DNA from: Acholeplasmatales bacterium
GTDB taxonomy: Bacteria; Bacillota_I; Bacilli_A; Izemoplasmatales; Hujiaoplasmataceae
NCBI GenBank assembly: GCA_003477305.1
Contig: DMTN01000042.1
Location: 56,210-120,209, forward strand
Length of the DNA: 64,000 nucleotides
Direction: 5' to 3'
The translations under genes and the position numbers were made by a program. The notes below the pieces were generated by a model. It searched no databases, was not told where the DNA came from, and saw only the letters and a list, made by a program, of their open reading frames with translations. Positions 25,198 to 34,388 of this stretch are shown piece by piece; the first letter of the stretch is position 1, and the number at the start of each line of letters is the position of its first letter.

Positions 25198-26600
25198 CCG
25201 ATCTTCACCTTCGCTTTCAGACAGGGGCCGCCGTCGCTGACGCGGACCCATTCCTTGTATCCCTTCCCGCAGGAACCGCTGCCGATGACGTCGAAGTCAC
25301 TGGACACGGCGCTGATCGATTCCAGAAGGTCGATCACGTATCCGGACATGACCACCGGCGAGACGATCTTGCCGGTGAACTTGCCGTCCTTGATTTCGCG
25401 GCCGTAGTGGGCGGTGCACTGGATTCCCCAGTTTTTGGGATCCTCCATGCCGTTGTTGGTCTTGGCGATGAAATAGCCTTCCTTGACGGAGACGATCATC
25501 TCGTCGAAATGGGACTTGCCCTTTTCGAAGAAGGTGTTCGTCATCCGGGTGTAAGCCTTGCGCTTGTAGGATTCGCGGCGGCTGTTTCCGGTGGGGGTCT
25601 TCCCGAGCTGAAGCGCCGAGAGGACATCGGAGATGCCGGCGACGAGGATGCCCTTGTCGATGATCTTGGTGTTGCCGGCGAGGACGCCGTCGTCGTCGAA
25701 GAAATAGGAGGCGACGGAGAAGGCCGAAGCGGCGCCGTCGCGCATGCTGACGAGCGGCGAGGCGACGCGCTTGCCCATGTAGTCCTTCGCCGCGGCGCGG
25801 TCCTTGACGAACATGTCCATCTCGACGCCGTGGCCGAACGCCTCATGGGCGATCAAACCGGTGATCGAGGGATCGGTGACGATTTCGTAATAGCCCGGTT
25901 TCGGGGGAATCGCGTCGAGCAGTTCGATCGCCAGTTTCGCGGTCTTTCCGATGAGGTCTCCGAGCGCGCCGAGGGCGCGTTCCACGGAATTGTCGCCGAA
26001 GCCGTCGTAGGCATACTTCGTGACCTCGCCGCGGCGGGCGAGCACGTAAGAGCGGGGATTGCTCCAGGTATAATACTGTTCGAGATCCTTCGCTTTTGAC
26101 AGGAACAGCTTCGAGATTTCGGTGGTCTCGATACCGGCGCGGACGTTCACGATCAGCGGGTCGGAGGCGATCGTCGTTTCCACGAACCCCTTCAATAAGG
26201 CGATGATCGCTTCGGCGGACAGATCCTTTCCGACGTTCTTGCGGTTGAACCGCTTGACGATCGGTTCTTCCTTGAGAAGTCCGACGGAGACCGACGGAAC
26301 GGTGGTCTGCGCGGCGACGAGGCGGTCGACGGCAAAAATGACGTCCTCAAGGTGCTTGGCGTCGATTTCGTTCGTCGCGTATTCGACATAGGCGCGACCG
26401 TCGAAGACTTTCACGACGAAGCCGCACTCGGTGAGTCCGCTCGGATTGACGGAAGTCGTGGAACGGTCGACGCTGATGCTCGTCCCCGCGACGTCGGTTG
26501 CGAGCACGCTCGCGTACGCGTACTTTTCGCCGAGGAGACGGACGAGTTCCTGCAACGCCGGTTTTCGGTTTTTCAGATATTTCGAGAATTTTCCAGTCAT
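25194..26600 (-). CDS. tldD: TldD-type metalloprotease subunit
   Basis: 468 residues from the ATG at 26600, which has GGAGG upstream and an extended -10 (TGGTATAAT) about 25 bases further. A longer in-frame reading to 27209 is not coding. The zinc motif HEAFGH lies at residues 252-257, with the downstream GSGSCGKGYKEWVRVSDGGP end. It forms a heterodimer with the PmbA-like neighbour and digests small peptides. Confidence 0.9.
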   Translation of the reverse strand: MTGKFSKYLKNRKPALQELVRLLGEKYAYASVLATDVAGTSISVDRSTTSVNPSGLTECGFVVKVFDGRAYVEYATNEIDAKHLEDVIFAVDRLVAAQTTVPSVSVGLLKEEPIVKRFNRKNVGKDLSAEAIIALLKGFVETTIASDPLIVNVRAGIETTEISKLFLSKAKDLEQYYTWSNPRSYVLARRGEVTKYAYDGFGDNSVERALGALGDLIGKTAKLAIELLDAIPPKPGYYEIVTDPSITGLIAHEAFGHGVEMDMFVKDRAAAKDYMGKRVASPLVSMRDGAASAFSVASYFFDDDGVLAGNTKIIDKGILVAGISDVLSALQLGKTPTGNSRRESYKRKAYTRMTNTFFEKGKSHFDEMIVSVKEGYFIAKTNNGMEDPKNWGIQCTAHYGREIKDGKFTGKIVSPVVMSGYVIDLLESISAVSSDFDVIGSGSCGKGYKEWVRVSDGGPCLKAKVKIG

Positions 26601-26763
26601 GTTGATACCTCCGGTATTTCCATTATACCATTTGTGCCAACGATGAATCGCGTTTTTTGTTTGTGGCCACAGCCTTTTTTTTACATTTGAGCATCCTTGA
26701 GCGTCCCGAAGCGGGAGTTGCCCGGCAGGGGATATAATGAAGACAAAAGGAGTGTGACAATCT
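26601..26763. promoter_or_regulatory. Divergent promoters tldD / DUF2892
   Basis: Minus strand: TGGTATAAT near 26623-26631 for tldD. Plus strand: GATATAAT near 26731-26738 and AGGAG before the GTG at 26764. A short GTGGCCAC palindrome lies between them. Confidence 0.55.
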
Positions 26764-26952
26764 GTGAAAAAGAACATTGGAAAGATCGACCGTTTCATCC
26801 GTCTCGCCGTCGGCGCCGTCCTCGTCATCCTCGCCGCCGTCATTCCGTTCTGGTGGCTGCTCATTCCCGCCGCGATTGCGCTTGCGACCGCCGCGCTCGA
26901 ACGCTGCCCGCTGTATGTGCCTTTCGGTATCCGCACCAACAAGAACGAGTAG
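26764..26952 (+). CDS. DUF2892 (YgaP-like) small membrane protein
   Basis: 62 residues with a GTG start. The DUF2892 signature GKIDRFIRLAVGAVLVILA is followed by a second hydrophobic segment, PFWWLLIPAAIALATAAL, and a cysteine in ERCPLY. Such proteins form the membrane part of YgaP-like rhodanese fusions, but here it stands alone. Function unknown. A terminator follows. Confidence 0.85.
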   Translation: MKKNIGKIDRFIRLAVGAVLVILAAVIPFWWLLIPAAIALATAALERCPLYVPFGIRTNKNE

Positions 26953-26968
26953 GATTCACCCGGATCGA

Positions 26969-26998
26969 AAAAAAATCGGACATTTTGTCCGATTTTTT
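26969..26998. terminator. Bidirectional terminator, DUF2892 / PhnD1
   Basis: Stem of about 12 bp, A-rich/T-rich ends with TCGGAC-GTCCGA core and five-base loop, T runs on both strands. Confidence 0.88.
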
Positions 26999-27003
26999 GT
27001 TGT

Positions 27004-28077
27004 CTAGAAGTCGCGTTCGGGGTGCCGGAACCGATAGAGTTCGCGTTCGCCGTCGAACGCCTCGTCGTGGACGACGACATACCCCCGGTCCGATAGAAAA
27101 GCGAGCGCCGCGGCGCCCTCCGGATCGTAGGAAATCGCCAGAAGCGCCTGCCGAATCGCGTTCCTGAGACCCACACTGAGATTTTTGCGGACCGCGACGG
27201 TCGTGCCATAGATGCCCGTGGACAGAGCGACGGCCCTGGTTTCCGCGAAACGGTCTAGGGTCGGGTGGGCGGCTTGCCAAACGCTGAAACCCGCATCTTC
27301 TTCCCGCGCGTCAAGATAGGTGAAGCAGGCGTCGACGGTTCCGTTCATCAGAGCGATGATCGCGTTTGCGTGCCCGGTGATGGTCGTATATCCGACTTCC
27401 CCCGCCGCGGCCTGCGGCGTCTGGGTAAACGGCACAAGCGACAGATTGTTTTGATAAAGCATAAACTGCGGCTCGATGAACCCGTACCGCGACGTCGAGG
27501 ACTGGAGCGCGACGTTTTTGCCGGCGAGCCAGGCAATCCCTTCGGAACGGTAAGCGTCGTCATCGCCGGTCCGTACCAGAAGCATCATGTGGATTGCTCC
27601 GACGGCAATGTCCGACCGCGTCAGTCCGAGATACCCGGACGCGTTCACCGCCGCCATGACGGCGTCGGGATCGGTGACGACCCGCATATCGTCGACTTGG
27701 GCCTCGTTCGCCTCATACGCGGATGCGAGTACGACGTCAATCGCCGCGGGATGAGCGAGCGTCGCAAAGGCATAGGATTCGGCGGAAAGAATGCCGACAT
27801 GGATGTCGCCGGTTCCCATTCCGGCGACGATAGTCGTCTCATCGGTCGAAAGCGCGAAGGAAACTTCGATCGGATAGCCGGTCATCATCAACCTTTGCTC
27901 AATCATCACTTTCAGGAGCGTGACGTTTGCGAGCATGGTCGCGTCGTCGGGATCCTCCGGCGCGAACGCAAACACGAGCGCTTCGGGATCGGGAGGAAGG
28001 GTGGTCGCTGCTGCGCGGCAGCCGATCAGGCAAAACGCGGTACAAAGAAGTACGATGAACCCGGCAACTTTTTTCAT
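27004..28077 (-). CDS. PhnD-family substrate-binding lipoprotein (second copy)
   Basis: 357 residues. Lipobox CLIGC at about 16-20, then a PhnD/PtxB-type periplasmic binding fold: VGILSAESYAFA near residue 96, WLAGKNVALQSSTSRYG, and the DACFTY segment. It binds a phosphonate, phosphite or related oxyanion outside the membrane. It is a clear paralogue of the binding protein at 30777-31949 but is split from the operon by a terminator and lacks its Thr-rich tether. It may feed the same permease with another ligand. Confidence 0.85.
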   Translation of the reverse strand: MKKVAGFIVLLCTAFCLIGCRAAATTLPPDPEALVFAFAPEDPDDATMLANVTLLKVMIEQRLMMTGYPIEVSFALSTDETTIVAGMGTGDIHVGILSAESYAFATLAHPAAIDVVLASAYEANEAQVDDMRVVTDPDAVMAAVNASGYLGLTRSDIAVGAIHMMLLVRTGDDDAYRSEGIAWLAGKNVALQSSTSRYGFIEPQFMLYQNNLSLVPFTQTPQAAAGEVGYTTITGHANAIIALMNGTVDACFTYLDAREEDAGFSVWQAAHPTLDRFAETRAVALSTGIYGTTVAVRKNLSVGLRNAIRQALLAISYDPEGAAALAFLSDRGYVVVHDEAFDGERELYRFRHPERDF

Positions 28078-28348
28078 TCGCTCGCCCCTTTCTTCATCAC
28101 ATCACGCATGCGAATCTGACTGAATCGAGCAGCCGTCATGTCGCGTTGATGCTCTCATTATACTATGAAACGCTGGCTTTGATTCGGCGATTTGAGACGT
28201 TCGATGCCGATCGCGAAGCTCATCTAGTGAATGACGCTAAAAACAAAGAAGCCCGAATCCGGCGAACGTCGGTCTCAGGCTTCTTCTTCAGTCTTGTCAT
28301 TTCGTACAGTTGATTAACAAGAATCGGTTCCGAACGGTCGAGTGATGC
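28078..28348. other. Intergenic region between PhnD1 and the phn operon
   Basis: It holds a minus-strand TATAAT at about 28158-28163, probably the phnD1 promoter, and the operon terminator hairpin at 28246-28285. No riboswitch or small gene is apparent. Confidence 0.5.
28246..28285 (-). terminator. Terminator of the phnDCEE operon
   Basis: Stem AAGAAGCC/GGCTTCTT with an inner CCG/CGG pair set, followed on the minus strand by TGTTTTT, about 60 bases after the last permease stop. Confidence 0.75.
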
Positions 28349-29164
28349 TCAGATCAGTTTCTCGCGAAGCTTGCTGGAAACCGTGTCGACGATCATGACC
28401 ATCGCCATGATCGCGACCATGATCGTCGCGAGGATGTCCCATGCCGGCGGATCGGAGAACACCGTGAGCAGAACGCCAAGTCCGCCGGCGCCGATGGCGC
28501 CGAGGACGGTCGCGGAGCGGACGTTGATGTCGAGGCGGTAGAGCGTGATCGACGTCATCAGCGGCAGAATCTGCGGGAGAATGCCGTATCGAACCTTTTG
28601 AAGTCCGTTCGCACCGACGGCTTCGAGCGCTTCGATCGAGCTGCGATCCATTTCATCGATGGTTTCGGCGAACAGTTTTCCGAGCATGCCGACGGAGTGG
28701 ATCCCGATCACGAGAATGCCGGTGATGGACCCGATTCCGAGCCCTTTGACGAGGATGTAGGCAAGAATGATTTCCGGGAAGACGCGGATGATGACCAGTA
28801 GCACGGAACCGACTTTGGCGAGATGCTTTCCGACGATGTTGCGGGAAGCGAGGAAGGCGACCGGAATCGCCAGGATCGCCCCGAGCAACGTTCCGAAAAA
28901 GCCGATCGACAGGGTTTGCAGTGCCAGATAGATGATGCTTTCGTTGAATTGATATCCGTCGAATCCGAACAGCGCCGGCCAGAGGATGTCGGCGAACCCG
29001 CGAAAAAACGCGGCGATGATGAACGGAATCTGTTTCACCCGCAGCGGGTTGATCGTCGATCCTTCGAGCGTGTAGATCACCAAGGCGATCAAAGCGACCG
29101 TGAAAATGAGGTTGATGATCCATTTCTTGGGTAGTTTCTTCAGGGCTTTTTCACTGTTTTTCAT
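28349..29164 (-). CDS. phnE: Phosphonate-type ABC permease (PhnE, second)
   Basis: 271 residues from the ATG at 29164, which overlaps the stop of the previous permease as ATGA. About six membrane helices are present. The EAA loop that contacts the ATPase is visible as ALEAVGANGLQKVRYGILPQIL. It pairs with the preceding permease as a heterodimer. Confidence 0.9.
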   Translation of the reverse strand: MKNSEKALKKLPKKWIINLIFTVALIALVIYTLEGSTINPLRVKQIPFIIAAFFRGFADILWPALFGFDGYQFNESIIYLALQTLSIGFFGTLLGAILAIPVAFLASRNIVGKHLAKVGSVLLVIIRVFPEIILAYILVKGLGIGSITGILVIGIHSVGMLGKLFAETIDEMDRSSIEALEAVGANGLQKVRYGILPQILPLMTSITLYRLDINVRSATVLGAIGAGGLGVLLTVFSDPPAWDILATIMVAIMAMVMIVDTVSSKLREKLI

Positions 29165-29991
29165 TGCAGCTTCCTCCTGGCGAGATCGGAGCACAGCTGA
29201 ATGACCACGCAGACGCCGAAGAGCAGAATCACGGCTCCGCCGACTTTGTCGTAGTCGGTCATCTCATAGATGCGCATGATCGTTCCAATGCTGACGATGC
29301 CGACATAACTGAGGATCGCCGAGGATCGGACGTTCATCTCGAAGACGTAAATGACATACCCGGCGAAGGAAGCGTAGATTTGCGGCAGGACCGCGAACCG
29401 GATCGCCTGAAGATGGCTTGCGCCGGTCGATTCGATCGCTTCATAGCAGTTCATGTCGATCGTTTCGATCAACTCGTAAAGCATTTTCGCCATGACGCCA
29501 TAGGTGAATAGCGTAATGGCGATGGTGCCGGCAAGCGTCGATCCGCCGGCGATACCCACAAGACCGATCGAAATGACCGCGAGCACCGTCACCGGAATGG
29601 TTCGGAAGAGGTTGAGCAGGAAGCGGGCTGGCCCGTAGATCCATTTCGTCTTGACGATGTTTCTTGAAGAAAGGAGCGCCGTCGGAATGGCGAGCGCCGA
29701 CCCGATGACCGTCCCGCCATAACACATTTCCAGCGTCATGATCAGGACGTTCTGCAATTTCGGAATGTAGGCGAAATAATCCGCCCAGGTTTCGCCGCGG
29801 TGCGGCGAGAACAATTTTTTCAAGATGATGGGCAGTTGATCGGGTTTGAAGCTGATTCCTTCGCTATCCAATTTGATGATGTAGCCGAATATGAGTCCCA
29901 GGACGATGACGACGGCGAGCACGATCCAGATCCGATTGAAGGGTTTGACGACGGACTTTCCGTTCGTGAGCGTGAGTCTGGCCATCGTCAT
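29161..29991 (-). CDS. phnE: Phosphonate-type ABC permease (PhnE, first)
   Basis: 276 residues, about six helices, EAA-like loop AIESTGASHLQAIRFAVLPQI. It starts with ATGA overlap on phnC. The two permeases are homologous and probably form the heterodimeric pore. Confidence 0.9.
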   Translation of the reverse strand: MTMARLTLTNGKSVVKPFNRIWIVLAVVIVLGLIFGYIIKLDSEGISFKPDQLPIILKKLFSPHRGETWADYFAYIPKLQNVLIMTLEMCYGGTVIGSALAIPTALLSSRNIVKTKWIYGPARFLLNLFRTIPVTVLAVISIGLVGIAGGSTLAGTIAITLFTYGVMAKMLYELIETIDMNCYEAIESTGASHLQAIRFAVLPQIYASFAGYVIYVFEMNVRSSAILSYVGIVSIGTIMRIYEMTDYDKVGGAVILLFGVCVVIQLCSDLARRKLQ

Positions 29992-30752
29992 TCACCCAGG
30001 ACTTCGTTGTGCTTCAGCGTACGGCCGTAAACTTCGACGAGGATCTGTTCGTTGACTTCCGATGACAACCCGTCAAACACGACGATGCCGTCACGGATAC
30101 CGATGATGCGGGTGGCATATTTGAGGGCAAGGTCGACATGATGCATGTTCGCGACGATCGTGATGCCGAAATCCTTGTTGATGCGGGCGAAATCGTCCAT
30201 GACCTGGACGGTGGTGATCGGGTCGAGCGAAGCGACGGGTTCGTCGGCGAGAATCAATTTCGGTTTCTGGGTCAGAGCGCGGGCGAGCGCGACGCGCTGC
30301 TGCTGTCCGCCGGACAATTGATCGGCGCGCGTGAACGCCTTGTCGAGGATCCCCAACGCGTCAAGCGAATCGAGCGCAAGGATCTTGTCCTCGCGCGGGA
30401 ACAGTCCGAAAAGCGTAGGAAAGGTAGAGTGGTAACCCACTCTACCTGTCAATACGTTATTGTAAACGGACATGCGTTTCACCAGATTGAACGATTGGAA
30501 AATCATCCCGATGCTTCTTCTCAAATAGCGGAGGGCTTTTCCCCGAATCGAACTGATTTCGATGTCATCGATGTATAGCTGTCCCGACGTGATGGGAATC
30601 ATTTTGTTGATCGACCGTAGAAGCGTCGATTTCCCCGCACCGGACAGCCCGATGATCGCGACGAATTCACCATCGTTGATTTGCAGATTGACGCCTTTCA
30701 AGGCTTGAACTCCGTTACTGTACGTTTTCTGCACATCAACGAAACGAATCAT
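29988..30752 (-). CDS. phnC: Phosphonate-type ABC transporter ATPase
   Basis: 254 residues. Walker A GLSGAGKST near residue 37, signature LSGGQQQR near 146, Walker B LILADEPVASLD, H-loop in VANMHH. It energises the PhnE pair. It starts 24 bases after the binding protein. Confidence 0.93.
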   Translation of the reverse strand: MIRFVDVQKTYSNGVQALKGVNLQINDGEFVAIIGLSGAGKSTLLRSINKMIPITSGQLYIDDIEISSIRGKALRYLRRSIGMIFQSFNLVKRMSVYNNVLTGRVGYHSTFPTLFGLFPREDKILALDSLDALGILDKAFTRADQLSGGQQQRVALARALTQKPKLILADEPVASLDPITTVQVMDDFARINKDFGITIVANMHHVDLALKYATRIIGIRDGIVVFDGLSSEVNEQILVEVYGRTLKHNEVLGE

Positions 30753-30776
30753 AGTGTACCTCCAGTGATCGAGAGA

Positions 30777-31949
30777 TTAGTCTTCCGGATTCAAGAAAGC
30801 GTAAAGCGCTCTTTCTCCGTCGTAATCCGAGTCAAAAGCGACCAGGTAACCTTTATGGTTGTAAATCTGCAATGCGTCGTAGCCTTCGGTGGTTCCGATG
30901 ACCGCGATGAACGCATCCTGGATGGCGGCTCTGAGCCCGTCCGAGAGATCGGCGAGTCCGGAGATCGTATCGTTGTAGATCGGGGTCGTCAAAGCGCAGA
31001 CCTTGGTGACTTCAAAGATGTTGAGGGAAGGATTGGCGGCTTGCCATGCGGCATAGGCCGTGGCGTGATAACGGGCATCGAAGAAGGTGAACACGGCGTC
31101 GACTTCGTCGTTGAGAAGCGCGAGGACGGCATTCTGATGTCCGCCGATCGTCGTGTATCCGACTTCACCGGCAGCGGCGTTCGGGCCTTGGATGAACGGG
31201 ACGAATGTAAGGTCGTTCTGGCTGAGGAGGAGCGACGGGTAGACGTACCCGGAACCGGACGTCGTGGACTGCGTGCCGACGTTCTTGCCGGCGAGCCAGT
31301 CGATGCCTGCGGCCGTATAAGCGGCGAAGTCTTCGGCTCTGACGAGCAGCATGGAATAATAGGAGCTGACTTTGACGGCCGAATTGGTGGTTCCGTCATA
31401 TCCCACGGCGTTGGCGTTGGTAATGATGACGTCGGTGTCTTCGATGATGACGTCGCCGGCGCCGATCTGCGCGTTATAAGCGTCGCGGACGGAGGTCAGA
31501 AGGACATCGACGGCGCCCGGATACTCGGTCGTCACGAACGCATATTGCTGCGCCGTGAGGAAGGCGACGTGAACCTGTCCGGAAACCATCGCTTCGATGA
31601 CAGAAGCGTAGCTGGTGCCGATGCTGATGTTGACGCCGATATCGTATCCGGCATCCGCCAGTTCGTCTTCCAGCATGGTTTCAAGTGATTTCAGTTTGAG
31701 CAACAAAGCCGAGTCGATGGACGTACTCGGAACGAACTGCACGATGAGCGTGTCCGGGTCGTTGTTCGTCGTTGTCGTGATCGGAGCCTGTGTCGTGGTC
31801 GTAATCTGCGTTGTGGTCGTTACGCCGTTGACGGTTGTCACGACGGTCGTCGTTACCGCGGTCGTCGCTGCGGTGGTTGTAGCCGCTTCGCAGGCGACGA
31901 AACTAAAAGCGAAAACAAACAGTACGATCAATCCCAAAACTTTCTTCAA
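30777..31949 (-). CDS. phnD: PhnD-family substrate-binding lipoprotein with Thr-rich tether
   Basis: 390 residues with a TTG start (AAGGGGG 8 bases upstream). Lipobox SFVAC at about 16-20, then a roughly 50-residue Thr/Val/Ala tether, then the PhnD fold with VHVAFLTAQQYAFV, WLAGKNVGTQSTTSGSG and DAVFTF. It is the first gene of the phnD-C-E-E operon. No C-P lyase or phosphonatase genes are present, so the ligand could be phosphite, phosphonate or phosphate. Confidence 0.9.
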   Translation of the reverse strand: MKKVLGLIVLFVFAFSFVACEAATTTAATTAVTTTVVTTVNGVTTTTQITTTTQAPITTTTNNDPDTLIVQFVPSTSIDSALLLKLKSLETMLEDELADAGYDIGVNISIGTSYASVIEAMVSGQVHVAFLTAQQYAFVTTEYPGAVDVLLTSVRDAYNAQIGAGDVIIEDTDVIITNANAVGYDGTTNSAVKVSSYYSMLLVRAEDFAAYTAAGIDWLAGKNVGTQSTTSGSGYVYPSLLLSQNDLTFVPFIQGPNAAAGEVGYTTIGGHQNAVLALLNDEVDAVFTFFDARYHATAYAAWQAANPSLNIFEVTKVCALTTPIYNDTISGLADLSDGLRAAIQDAFIAVIGTTEGYDALQIYNHKGYLVAFDSDYDGERALYAFLNPED

Positions 31950-31996
31950 TTTCTGATCCCCCTTATGGTTTCTATTTGTAAATCTAAATCGTCTCC

Positions 31997-32026
31997 ATTA
32001 TATAAGCGTACCATCGATAAAGTCAA
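31997..32026 (-). promoter_or_regulatory. Promoter of the phn operon
   Basis: Minus strand TTGACT (32021-32026), 18-base spacer, TATAAT (31997-32002). No clear Pho-box was recognised. Confidence 0.75.
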
Positions 32027-32056
32027 CCCCGTTCGATCATTGTAAGCGTGTTTTCG

Positions 32057-34270
32057 TCATCGCGCCTTTTCCGTCGCGATTTCGATGCAGTAATCGAGGA
32101 TGATGTCCCCGGCGGCGTCCTTGTGATTGAAGCGCGGTTCGCAATACCGCTCGAAATACCACGGTTCCTTCACTTGTTCGAGACCGATGGCGCGCCCGGC
32201 CGCGACGCTCGCTTCATGGACCTTCGCGCCATAGATTTCACCGTTCTCCTGCTTGCCTTTGACCCAGGATACGGAAAGGTCGATTGCCGGGAAGTCAAGG
32301 CTCTCATACCCTTCCGGAACCGCCGTTTTGGCGGGACAGAAGACGCCGATCCAATACTGAAACTTCGGGGCACAGCGCATCAGACCGATGTAGGAAGCGC
32401 CTTCCGGCGTATCGATCGTCAGTTTTTCAAGCGGCGAGAAAAGACCGCCGTCGAACCATTCGCCCCATTTGGTGCCAAAGCCGCCGGTCGCATCGCGATT
32501 GCTGTCATCGTACTTGCGTCCGATGAAGCGGGAAGCATCCATCCGTTCGCGGTAGCAATTCACGATCTTCATGCCCATTCCGCCTTCGCTCTTGATCGAT
32601 TGATAGAGCGCGGCGATTTCCGCCAAACGCTCGGGGATCATGATTTTCTGCGGACAGTGGGTCATGCATTCGCCGCACCAGACGCAGGCCTCGGCGCGCT
32701 GTTCGGGCGATACATCTTCGTAATCGGCGATGAATCCGCGCTTGTGCTTGCGGAGGGCGTATTCGTTGTGGATCCGAAACATCCGCGGGATGTCGACGCC
32801 GTTCGGACACGGCATGCAGTAACCGCAGGCCGTGCAGGGAATCGTCCGGTTCTTGAGGAAGGCGTCAAGCGCGCGTTTGAGAACGGCTTCATCATCTCTG
32901 TCAAGTGGGTGAAAATCCCGCATCGTTGCGAGGTTGTCGTGTACCTGTTCTTCGTTCGACATCCCGGAAAGGACGACCATCACGTTCGGTTTGGACGCCG
33001 CATAGCGGATCGCCCAGGAGGCGACGCTCTTCTTTGGTTCGGCCGCCTTGAAGATCGAAACGGCCTCTTCGCTCAACGTCGCGAGCAACCCGCCGCGCAC
33101 CGGTTCCATGACGATGACGGGAATGCCACACCCGGTGACGATGTCGTACTGACGCTTGGCATCCTGGAACTCCCAGTCGAGATAGTTGAGCTGAAGCTGC
33201 ACGAAATCCCACTCGTGGGCATGGATGATGCGGTCGAGGACGTCGGGCACGTCGTGAAACGAAAAGCCGAGATGGCGGATTTTGCCGGCGGCTTTCATCT
33301 CGTGGAGAAAATCCATCACGCCGGGGATCAGATAGGGTTTGTAGTTTTCCTCGCCGAGCGCATGGCAAAGATAATAGTCGAAATAGTCGACTTGGCACTT
33401 TGCCAGCTGTTCGTTGAAATACTTCTCGGCGTCGGCGCGCGATTGGACAAGCCATCCCGGCATCTTCGAGGCGAGATGGAATGAATCACGCGGGTATTTC
33501 TTCAAAGCTTTCCCGATGAACAATTCCGATAATCCGCGATGATACGGATAAGCCGTGTCGAAGTACGTCACACCGCTCGCATACGCTTCGTCGATCATCT
33601 TCTGTGCAAGGACTTCGTCGATGTCGGGCTTGTCCTTTGCGATTGTCGGCAGGCGCATGCAGCCGAAGCCGAGCAGCGAAGGATTGTTGTCGATGCCTTT
33701 GAATCGGGTCGGTTTCACAAACACTCGGTTTTCCATCAATGGTACTCCTTTGGGAAGATCGTCTTTATGGATCACGCGGTAATGCGGGCGATCGGTTTGA
33801 TTGTAGATCAGGCTGTGGTGGGTGGGCCGGATTCCTTGTGCGAGATAGTCCGAGAGATAAGCGGAACTCGCTTCTGCCGGTAAGTCGATGGCGCCGTCGC
33901 GGATCAGATCGGAAAGAAGCGCGAGACGTTCCGTGAACGTGGCGCGTGCGGCTTCGATGTCGATCGGACGTTGCATCGATCGATAGAACGCCGTCGCCAG
34001 TTCGTCGGTCGAAACCAGTTCGGCGTGGACGCACTCCAATGGAACGCGGACATAGCCGTCGCCGATCTCCTCGACGATCACCCTTTGCGTATCGGCGGGC
34101 GTGCCGGCCAGTTCGCGAATCAGATAGTCCAAAACCTCATCGAGCGTCGGATCGGCGGTGAAGTGACGCGGACCGAACGCGGCCTGATAAAGCAGTTTCA
34201 CGTAATCCTGGATCGTCATCGCGGGATGACGGGCGGCGTGGCGCTTCAGGATGGGAACGATGGGATCCAT
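32057..34270 (-). CDS. Three-module fusion: unknown domain + Fe-S aldo/keto reductase + GyrI-like domain
   Basis: 737 residues from the ATG at 34270 (GGAGG upstream). Residues 1 to about 178 form a domain of unknown function (IQDYVKLLYQAAFGPRHF, HHSLIYNQTDRPHYRV) seen alone in Clostridia. Residues 179 to about 560 are an aldo/keto reductase with the tetrad Asp238, Tyr241, Lys269 and His303. Two 4Fe-4S clusters follow (CTACGYCMPC at about 479-488 and CVWCGECMTHC at about 529-539). Residues 567-737 look like a GyrI/AraC effector-binding domain. Each junction carries an internal Met-start-like sequence, as if three genes had fused. No RBS-spaced internal start is obvious. Confidence 0.8.
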   Translation of the reverse strand: MDPIVPILKRHAARHPAMTIQDYVKLLYQAAFGPRHFTADPTLDEVLDYLIRELAGTPADTQRVIVEEIGDGYVRVPLECVHAELVSTDELATAFYRSMQRPIDIEAARATFTERLALLSDLIRDGAIDLPAEASSAYLSDYLAQGIRPTHHSLIYNQTDRPHYRVIHKDDLPKGVPLMENRVFVKPTRFKGIDNNPSLLGFGCMRLPTIAKDKPDIDEVLAQKMIDEAYASGVTYFDTAYPYHRGLSELFIGKALKKYPRDSFHLASKMPGWLVQSRADAEKYFNEQLAKCQVDYFDYYLCHALGEENYKPYLIPGVMDFLHEMKAAGKIRHLGFSFHDVPDVLDRIIHAHEWDFVQLQLNYLDWEFQDAKRQYDIVTGCGIPVIVMEPVRGGLLATLSEEAVSIFKAAEPKKSVASWAIRYAASKPNVMVVLSGMSNEEQVHDNLATMRDFHPLDRDDEAVLKRALDAFLKNRTIPCTACGYCMPCPNGVDIPRMFRIHNEYALRKHKRGFIADYEDVSPEQRAEACVWCGECMTHCPQKIMIPERLAEIAALYQSIKSEGGMGMKIVNCYRERMDASRFIGRKYDDSNRDATGGFGTKWGEWFDGGLFSPLEKLTIDTPEGASYIGLMRCAPKFQYWIGVFCPAKTAVPEGYESLDFPAIDLSVSWVKGKQENGEIYGAKVHEASVAAGRAIGLEQVKEPWYFERYCEPRFNHKDAAGDIILDYCIEIATEKAR

Positions 34271-34366
34271 GCGGGTTCCTCCAAGACGGCCGCGATCCGC
34301 CGTCGTTTTCATTATACTATGAAAACCTCGCGATCAAGAAGGCATTTTTCATGCGCGCGAAAATCA

Positions 34367-34388
34367 AAACGCCGCAAACGCGGCGTTT
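34367..34388 (-). terminator. Terminator after nitroreductase gene
   Basis: A 9-bp stem, 34367-34375/34380-34388, loop AAAC, followed on the minus strand by TGATTTT. It touches the stop codon. Confidence 0.75.

Noticed and set aside
26601..27209. 200-residue N-terminal extension of TldD
   Set aside because: It runs through the tldD promoter and ribosome site and the divergent DUF2892 gene; the ATG at 26600 has a GGAGG site.
28078..28348. Possible riboswitch upstream of phnD1
   Set aside because: Only a promoter and the operon terminator are visible; no known aptamer core could be matched by eye.
32048..33484. 478-codon plus-strand frame opposite the aldo/keto reductase fusion
   Set aside because: Antisense shadow; the minus-strand protein has conserved catalytic residues and Fe-S motifs.
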